64,000 nt of DNA from Nilaparvata lugens (lineage: Eukaryota; Arthropoda; Insecta; Hemiptera; Delphacidae): contig NC_052518.1 in NCBI RefSeq assembly GCF_014356525.2, positions 28,522,655 through 28,586,654 of the forward strand. Reading direction: 5' to 3'. The notes under the pieces are model-generated. The model ran no database searches and was not told where the DNA came from. It saw only the letters and a list, made by a program, of their open reading frames with translations. Shown here one piece after another: positions 57,841 to 64,000 of this stretch. Position numbers and translations under genes: made by a program. Numbering within the stretch: the first letter of the stretch is position 1; each line of letters opens with the position of its first letter.

Positions 57841-58290
57841 TTGAAGAATTATACTTTGGGTAATATCAACACTCACCACAGGCGAGTGATTAATGTGGCA
57901 AATCCTCAAAATGATAGTGACACCATAAATCTGATCACATGCAAAGATCTCATTTGGTCATGGCTGCCAAAGTTCAAAAGTCTTGATGATACCCAATCAT
58001 TTACAAGTCTAAATAACTCTATACTGACAGATATGTGAGATCCAATTGAAGACTTGGATGGGGTGAACAAGCGATATTTGGATAATGGATTCCGAGAGCT
58101 TATCATTGAAGTTGTTGAGAAATATATCAATGCTATATTCAGTATACCTGATTTACAAAACATGTTGAAGAGAGCAGGAAGATGGGATCACACTGGATTA
58201 AAAACTGAGATGATCAGACTTTTAGGTCTCACTTCATCAGAGTCACCTGAAGGTATAAAACCAATTGACAACCCGTCTGAGCAGCATTAG
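57841..58290 (+). pseudogene. unknown Polinton protein
   Basis: Open from 57841 to a TGA at 58036 and again from 58054 to 58290 in the same frame, so it was one gene of at least 150 codons. Blocks include INTHHRRVINVANPQ and DLIWSWLPKF and a C-terminal GRWDHTGLKTEMIRLLGL. I do not recognise it. The PLA2-domain gene starts directly after its stop (TAGATG at 58288). Confidence 0.4.
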
Positions 58291-58870
58291 ATGGCGATCC
58301 GCAGAGAGAGAAGGAGGTATCAAGGAAGAGGAGTTTTGTCAGCTATCAAGAACGTGACTGGTGCGATAGTTAATAAGGCAATCGACATTCTACCAGTTGA
58401 ACTGCATATCCCCGGCTCTCAGTACTGCGGGCCAGGAACAAAACTTGCAAAGCAATTAGCAAGAGGTGATCCAGGAATCAACAAACTCAATCAAGCCTGC
58501 AAGGAGCACAATATTGCCTATTCCAAGAGTGGTGATATGGCAAGCAAAGCAGTAGTTAACAAAATCTTGGCAGAGTGAGCTTGGAGTGTAGCAACATCTT
58601 CAGTCTCAGGATTGGTGGAGAGGGCAGCAGCACTAGCAGTCACCAACATCATGAAGGCCAAGGCAAAGTTTGGTGGAGGAGCAAGAAGTTGTAAGAAGAA
58701 TTCCATGAAAGATTCGAAATGTCATCACACATTGTCCAAGAAAGGTAAAGGACTTTATCTGTGACGTCAGCAGACATCATCAAAGAAAGGTAAATGTCTT
58801 TATCTGAGACGTCAACAGAGGACGGGAAATGGAGCACGCCACTGTTGTCAATGCAGAAGACAATGATTGC
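58291..58870 (+). pseudogene. parvovirus-type phospholipase A2 domain protein
   Basis: Residues 44-95 carry the Ca-loop motif YCGPGT, LARGDPGINKLNQACKEH and an AYSKSGD block, the pattern of the PLA2 domain of parvovirus VP1 and of adintovirus pVI-position proteins. That domain helps virions cross endosomal membranes. The catalytic His is residue 73, but the following Asp of the usual HD pair is Asn74 (AAT at 58510). A TGA at 58576-58578 ends the frame. The reading continues (SVATSSV, AAALAVTNIMKAKAK) to a basic, repeat-containing tail with LYL-RRQQ units. It is inactive in this copy. Confidence 0.78.
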
Positions 58871-59213
58871 TCTGCCTGACCGGGCACTCACTGACACAGA
58901 CCTCTATAAGTATGTGGGTTGTCTAAAGCTGTAACGATTCCGAGGTGTGTTTATGTGGGATGCTCTACCTGCTGCAGGACCATTGATACAAGAATGCAGT
59001 ATCATCAATCTTGACAGCAGTACTGGCGCTGGCACTCGTTGGGTGTGCTATGTGAAGAATGATGATGTCATCCACTACTTTGATGGTTTTGGCAACCTGG
59101 GACCGCTGCAGGAGTTTATCGACTACATGCATCGAGGGTCAGCACCAGCAGCAAGGATCAAATATAACTATGAATGGAAGCAGGAAGATCTCTACTCACA
59201 CATTTGTGTTTGA
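58851..59213 (+). pseudogene. adenain-like protease, catalytically broken
   Basis: From the ATG at 58851 the frame has a TAA at 58932, then VFMWDALPAAGP, GAGTRWVCY, IHYFDGFGNLGP and SHICV before the stop. It aligns with the intact protease at 114-476. The catalytic His of GTHW is Arg here (CGT at 59037-59039), the Asp and Cys are present, and the last residues after Cys are lost. It cannot process capsid proteins. Confidence 0.8.
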
Positions 59214-59287
59214 AGCTTTTGATTAATGAAAATAAATGATTATAATCCATAAAAACATGTATTATTATTTCCCATTGTCTTCCCATC

Positions 59288-59297
59288 TATATAAAAA
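59288..59297 (+). promoter_or_regulatory. TATA box upstream of the penton-like gene
   Basis: TATATAAAAA lies about 60 bases before the ATG at 59356. It follows an AATAAATGA at 59231 that could serve as polyadenylation signal for the preceding module. Confidence 0.45.
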
Positions 59298-59355
59298 TAC
59301 TGAGTAAGAACATATTGCAAATCATTGTGCAATAGTACACTGAGCAGTCAAGATC

Positions 59356-60271
59356 ATGATGCTCTGCTTTGGAGGTAATACATCTGTATTGAAAGGTGAC
59401 TTTTACCCACCTCTTGATACAAGCACAGGTGAATGGGAAGTTGGTCTCATCAGCTTCACCAGTTGTAATTCAATACCAAATGTTGAGACAATACACAACA
59501 ATACACTGCACTACTATGCGCCAAAACTGTCAAATTATATTGTGAAGAAATCAGCGACAACTAACCTGGTACTGACACATCAGGAGTTAACATGTTGACA
59601 ATTCAAATATGACAAATCATTGGTATGGTTATGTATGTAATGTTGGAACCAGAGGTAATAGAAGGAAGATTGGAGTGGAAGAAGAAGAGAAGAAAAAAGA
59701 GGATATTGCATCCAAGGTGATGCCGGATACGAGTGCTGAATTTGGGTCAGATCTCCAGCATATATCATTACCAGAGGGTAGTTTTGAATTTAAAACTATT
59801 GCCCCTCTGCTTAGAGCAAGGTTACATAACCGAGGCATACAGTTCTCATTGGCTGTCAATCCATCGACCTTGAAATGTTCAGTTCTGAGCAATGCCAAGT
59901 TAGATTTCAGTCCAGTCAATTCAATAGGACGTTTGTTGGGATTTAGTGATAAACGAGTAGTAGAAGCCAACAAGGAGGCTAAAGGCGATTTTACAGTACA
60001 CATCAATAGACCTGATGTACTGCATATAAAGTGTAACATGGTGGGTGGATCCTATTCGAATGGGGTCAAGGATCACGTGATCTACGTGTTTAACCCAGAT
60101 GTTGATCCAGGGTATAAAATGATTGTAACCATGCAGAATGTAATCTATTCACCTGTGGATGTCAAGCAGATTGGTAACATTATGTTGGAGATTGTTGATG
60201 AGAACAGACATCAGATAAATAATAGAGGTGAGGAGATTGATATTACTCTGCATTTGAGACAGCGTAAGTGA
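59356..60271 (+). pseudogene. penton-like capsid protein, interrupted
   Basis: The N-terminal part (59356-59598) has GEWEVGLISFTSCNSIPNV, matching the intact gene at 505-1194. An insertion or scrambled stretch of about 150 bases with stops follows. From about 59770 the rest aligns: SIGRLLGF, CNMVGGSYSNGV, VIYSPVDVKQIGNI, GEEIDITLHL. Single jelly-roll vertex protein by homology to the first element. Confidence 0.7.
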
Positions 60272-60272
60272 G

Positions 60273-60476
60273 ATGGTGCTATTATTATCAAAGTGGAATC
60301 AGGGATTGGATGTGGAGGCGGCAATGTCTCCCATGGAGGGCGGTCCAGAACCTAGAAAAATAGATAAAAGGAGTGCAAATGCTAAATGTGTCATTCAACA
60401 TTCAACCTCTGTGAGGTTATCATTGAGGAGCATTAACTATCTAAAGGAAAGAGGCTGTCAAGTGAGACAACATTAG
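60273..60476 (+). CDS. small basic protein between penton- and hexon-like genes
   Basis: A 67-residue frame starting one base after the penton stop, as in the first element. The C-terminus (SLRSINYLKERGCQV) resembles that of 1196-1372 in the spacing of Leu, Gly and Val. It remains open, but short length makes that weak evidence of function. Confidence 0.45.
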   Translation: MVLLLSKWNQGLDVEAAMSPMEGGPEPRKIDKRSANAKCVIQHSTSVRLSLRSINYLKERGCQVRQH

Positions 60477-60478
60477 CA

Positions 60479-61654
60479 ATGGGAGTTTTGGATGTGACAA
60501 GGAATGGACCTTCATTGGACACCAGTATCATTGGCTATGAGTACCACTCTCATGCCCCCTATACCGCAAGCTTCAATGCCAATGATACCAATCCAGCAGC
60601 AGGACATTTACACAGTGCCATCTGAGAGCTATCTACATCTGGAGTATACAGTGCTTGGAGCTGCTGTGGCTGGAACACTGTGTGTGTCTGGATTCTTTGC
60701 CAATCTGTTTTCAGAGATACATTATGAAATCAATGGTGTGGAGGTGGACAGCATACGTAATCCGGGTATCACCAGTCTGGTGAAGAATGCTATGAAATTT
60801 GAGCAAGATGAAGGCAACAAGATGGAAGTGGCTGGCTACAAGTTAGTTCAACCACTGGTTTTGCCAATTTTGCTATGAATGATACAAAAATGGATGTACC
60901 TCTACGATACCTGCTGGGCTTTGCTGAAGACTATAGACAGATTCTGTTGAATGTAAAACAAGAGCTGGTGTTGAAATGTAGCCCTAATTTCAATGACTGT
61001 GTGAGTGTTACCAGTGCTAATGTTACAATCACAAAGCTTTTGTGGAGAATGTCATATTTAGAAGTGGCTGATGATGTAAGAATGTGTCTGCTACAGATTG
61101 TGCAGAATGACACACCAATCAGTATGCCATTTCGACATTGGGAATTGTATGAGTACCCAACCTTGCCGCAAACTACAAAACATACATGGACTGTCAAGTC
61201 AAAAACTCAGTATGAGAAGCCATGCTACATTGTAGTTGGCCTGCAGACTGCAAGACAAGGTGTAGCAGCAGCTAACAGTTCAAAATTTGACAAGTGTAAT
61301 ATGAAGGATATTTGAGTGTTTTTAAACAACAAATACTACCCATATGAGAGCATTGATGGCAATGATAATCATGTCTACAACATGTATGCAGCTTCCAATG
61401 GAGTCTACAATCATAATAATGCTCACTCAAGTAAACCTATGCTTGAGACAGGAGCTATAAGCACTGATAATATAATGTTGTTTGCTTTCAGTTGCTCCCA
61501 CCAAAATGAATCACTCAAAACTGAAAGTGTCAATGTGAGGATTGAGTCTGAAGCTACTGCCAACATTGCAGCAAATACACGAGCCTACTGCCCAATGATT
61601 CATGGAATGATTAAAGAGTACCAACCATTGACTGGTCTAGTTCAGTCAGCATAG
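60479..61654 (+). pseudogene. hexon-like major capsid protein, frameshifted
   Basis: Starts MGVLDVTRNGPSL at 60479. Frameshifts occur near 60590 and 60870, and there is a TGA at 61313-61315. Conserved blocks shared with 1353-2585: IQQQDIYTVPSESYL, FAEDYRQILLNVKQEL, PFRHWELYEYPTLP, YYPYES and the C-terminal YQPLTGLV. Protein identity to the first copy is visibly well below that expected of recent duplicates, so the two elements are separate lineages. Confidence 0.75.
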
Positions 61655-61713
61655 AGAGAATATAAATTACTTATGATCTGGATTGTGCGGTTCATTCTCA
61701 TGTGGAGCATTGA

Positions 61714-62546
61714 GTGATACAGTCATGTTCAAGTTGGCTATTGTTTTTCCCTACTAACGAAGATGGAGAAATAAGTGAAGGAGAGGATGTGGTAGACAAA
61801 CCATTGATGAAGGATGTTTCTACAAGTACTACCAACCTACATACTGCTTCTGATGATGATAGTGAGGTATTTGAAGACTGTAGTGGGGATGACAACTGTA
61901 GCAATTCTGGAGACAACAACTTTGCAACATTTACACCGAGAAGAGCTACTTTACCTGATAAACTTCCAAGGATTTGAAGGACTGGGCCATGATTTCATTG
62001 TAAAGGAGATGGCAGTACTAGAACATGATAATAATCACCATGTAACAACTCATCACTACTTTTCAAGCCACCCTACACAGATATGCTGTTGAAAGCTAGT
62101 GCAATGCTTGACAACAATTGTCTACATCAAGCTAAACATGGACTAAGATGGTCGGTCAAAGGAGCCTGTCAACAACATCTTCCCTACACAGCTCTGAAAC
62201 CAATTGTTTGTAATTTGATTGGATGATGGCTGGCTGACAGCAACTTGGGACAGTCAATCAAGATCTTTGTCTATGGATATGATACCTGGATACCAAGCCT
62301 GGAGGAAATGATGAGGACCAGCACTGGACATGGAAGGTACTGCCTGGAGCATTACCTACTCAGCTATGTGGAGTCTGTGCGGAAGAAGCTGACTGGATCA
62401 AGGAAGGAGCCTATGGATGCACCACTACTCTGCGCACTCAATATTGTGAACTCAACCCATGATTGGATTATGAAGACAATGCTTGAAGATAGATATTTTT
62501 GTTGTAATCTTTTCATGTCAATAATTCAAATTCAAATTCTTTATTC
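61714..62546 (+). pseudogene. late gene homologous to 2674-3699, broken
   Basis: An acidic, Ser/Thr/Asp-rich N-terminal part (61714-61977) precedes GLGHDFIVKEMAVLEHDN, which matches the GTSNQIIVKEIGIVDQ block of the first element. After frameshifts come KHGLRWSVKG, SIKIFVYGYD and LLCALNIVNSTHDW, matching HKIRWEDG, KIYTKGT and GRCALFAAVHYNT. The BIR-like C-terminus of the first copy is not recognisable before the LINE at 62547. Confidence 0.65.
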
Positions 62547-62779
62547 AAAAAAAAATAAATAACAATCAAATACATTCCCAAAAGCAAATACAATATTTTT
62601 TTCTAATTCCTAATGTGTTCCCTATAGGCTACCCTGTGTGGGGACACTTGAATATAATAATAAAATATTAATATACAAATTTAAATATTATAATGTGAAG
62701 AACATAATAATTGAATATGATATTATATTGAAATAATCAATATATCAATTATAATCATTCTTGCACACATTCACATGCG

Positions 62780-62782
<3 letters not shown>

Positions 62783-62834
<52 letters not shown>

Positions 62835-62852
62835 ACACACACACACACACAC
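62783..62852. repeat. CA microsatellite
   Basis: About 35 CA units with one interruption (CACCACA at 62832), within the LINE 3' region. Confidence 0.95.
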
Positions 62853-63363
62853 AAAACTTAAAATTATGTATGGAGTGGTTGCTGTTTTTTTTTCATATTT
62901 AGTTCAATTTAATTCATAGTTGATGTTACATTTTTTTCCAAAGTGCTGATGTAATTAGATCATAAATGAATACACATTTTTGAAGAAAGAGACAGTGATT
63001 GAAATTTAATACTGTCTTACTGTTTATGCATACCGGATGGGATTTGTGAGCTCAATGATCTTTAATTGTTGTAATGTTCATGTCATGTAATGTGTAAATT
63101 ATACTCAATTTATACCTATATTAATTAAGTAAAAGAATCATTCATGTTGTCTACTTGTAATATGAATTTCTTGATTTCTTTTCTAAATAACTGATGTGAT
63201 GTTATTTTCCTTGTTGTTACTGGAAGTGAATTGAATATTTTTATAGCTATGTATTTGAAGTGTCATCTGGAATGTTCTAATCTTGGTTTTGGGAGGTTAA
63301 TGTCCTGTGAATTCCTGAGGTTTATTCTTTCATTCATCTGTTGGATATCAAAATTATTTTCAG

Positions 63364-64000
63364 CTAAATCCAGCATTGCTTGAATAGAGAAGAATGTCTC
63401 ACTGGTAATATTGATAGTTCTCTGAAGACCATCATTGAACTATATTGTTTAGGTTTATTACAAATTATTTTTAATATATGTTTCTGACCAGTAATCACAG
63501 GTTTAATATGAACATTGTATGCACTCCCATAGCATATAAAACCATAATTTATTCTAGAACCAATAATTGCATGGTATAATTGTAACAATACTTCTTTTGG
63601 ACATAACTGTCTGAGGTAACAGAACTTCCTCATGTATACTAATAACTCATTTTTTATCTTCTGTACATGATCTGACCAAGTGAGCCTACTATCCAATATG
63701 AGGCCCAGATACTTAACTGTACATGCTTGTTTTATTGTTTCACAGTTACACAATATATTATTCGCCTGTTGGCAAAATCTAATTTATGGAAGTAAATACT
63801 AGTCAACTCCTGATCTGTGTTTTGAAGATTAGATTGTATTATATTAGATTTGTCTGTGTTGATAGTTAATTTATTTTTGCAAAACTACCACCTAAGGTGC
63901 TTAAGATCCATTTCTAATTTATTTTTAAGTTCTTGATTTGTTTTGGTCGAATAAAATATAAATGTATCATCTGCAAATGATATAATCTTTCCCAGTAAGT
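63364..64000 (-). pseudogene. LINE reverse transcriptase, partial
   Basis: On the - strand, from the window edge: IISFADDTFIFYSTK with the catalytic Asp pair, KLTINTDKSNII, then after a stop near 63890 and a frame change at about 63750, VKYLGLILDSRLTWSDHV and LPVRHSSLFKQ. It is the palm and thumb of a CR1/Jockey-like RT. The N-terminal part lies outside the window. Confidence 0.75.

Larger units (their letters stand above)
42270..62546 (+). mobile_element. second Polinton/Maverick element, decayed, with nested insertions
   Basis: Polymerase B, integrase, ATPase, a conserved virion-type protein, PLA2-domain protein, protease, penton-like, small protein, hexon-like and late gene are all on the + strand, with frameshifts and stops in most. 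Left and right boundaries are approximate. I could not find terminal inverted repeats. The right side runs into a LINE at 62547 and the left into repeat family A at 42265. A piggyBac element at 46965-53523 splits it. Confidence 0.85.
62547..64000 (-). mobile_element. LINE on the - strand, runs out of the window
   Basis: The 3' end on the - strand is a GAATAAAGAATTTGAATTTG tail at about 62525-62550. The AT-rich 3' region matches 18885-19075. RT sequence begins near 63360 and continues to the window edge. Confidence 0.75.

Overview
This is eukaryotic, almost certainly insect, genomic DNA. It is AT-rich, carries spliceosomal exon boundaries, long TA, GT, CA and CT microsatellites, and is packed with transposable elements. 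Several dispersed repeats (the family beginning with a TTTCCTTGCCCTATTA-like end and the one containing GACCGAGCGAAG-like sequence) look to me like repeats of a planthopper such as Nilaparvata. That is recall and was not checked here.

Layout. (1) 1-4501: the right part of a Polinton/Maverick (adintovirus-like) element with intact, AT-rich genes on the + strand: the C-terminus of an upstream protein, adenain-like protease, penton-like and hexon-like capsid genes with a small basic gene between them, a 341-residue protein with a conserved Polinton-associated core and a BIR-like zinc motif, and two unknown small genes. (2) 4502-21550: repeat-rich DNA with low-complexity tracts, a long inverted repeat interrupted by an LTR-bearing insert with a GC-rich membrane-protein ORF, a Tc1/mariner-like element with about 550-bp inverted termini inserted in a TA microsatellite, a foldback element, and LINE and Gypsy remnants. 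(3) 21553-31860: one decayed LINE (ORF1, endonuclease, RT, RNase H, CCHC) split by a Gypsy-like LTR element whose two LTRs carry 17 and 4 copies of a 47-bp minisatellite, and by a second LINE with a 13-bp target duplication. (4) 32223-34489: a Gypsy element on the - strand with 5-bp target duplications and another repeat inserted in one LTR. (5) 34654-34796: a host exon on the - strand resembling the Cys-rich end of the apoptosis protein Siva. (6) 34800-42270: mostly repeats and noncoding AT-rich DNA. (7) About 42270-62546: a second, diverged and decayed Polinton with protein-primed DNA polymerase B, retroviral-type integrase, packaging ATPase, a conserved putative virion protein, a parvovirus-type PLA2 domain protein, protease, penton, small protein, hexon and the same conserved late gene. 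A piggyBac element is inserted in it, a 3.7-kb TIR element sits in the piggyBac, and a twin-primed LINE sits in that. (8) 62547-64000: a LINE on the - strand running out of the window.

How the parts work together. Both Polintons share the order protease - penton-like - small protein - hexon-like - late gene, so this order is a conserved virion module: the ATPase would load genomes into a capsid of double and single jelly-roll proteins, the protease would mature it, and the PLA2 domain would act at entry. Polymerase and integrase would copy and insert the element. The left copy looks recently active because all its visible genes but one partial C-terminus are open. The right copy is dead: frameshifts, stops, and loss of the protease histidine. 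No complete host gene is visible.
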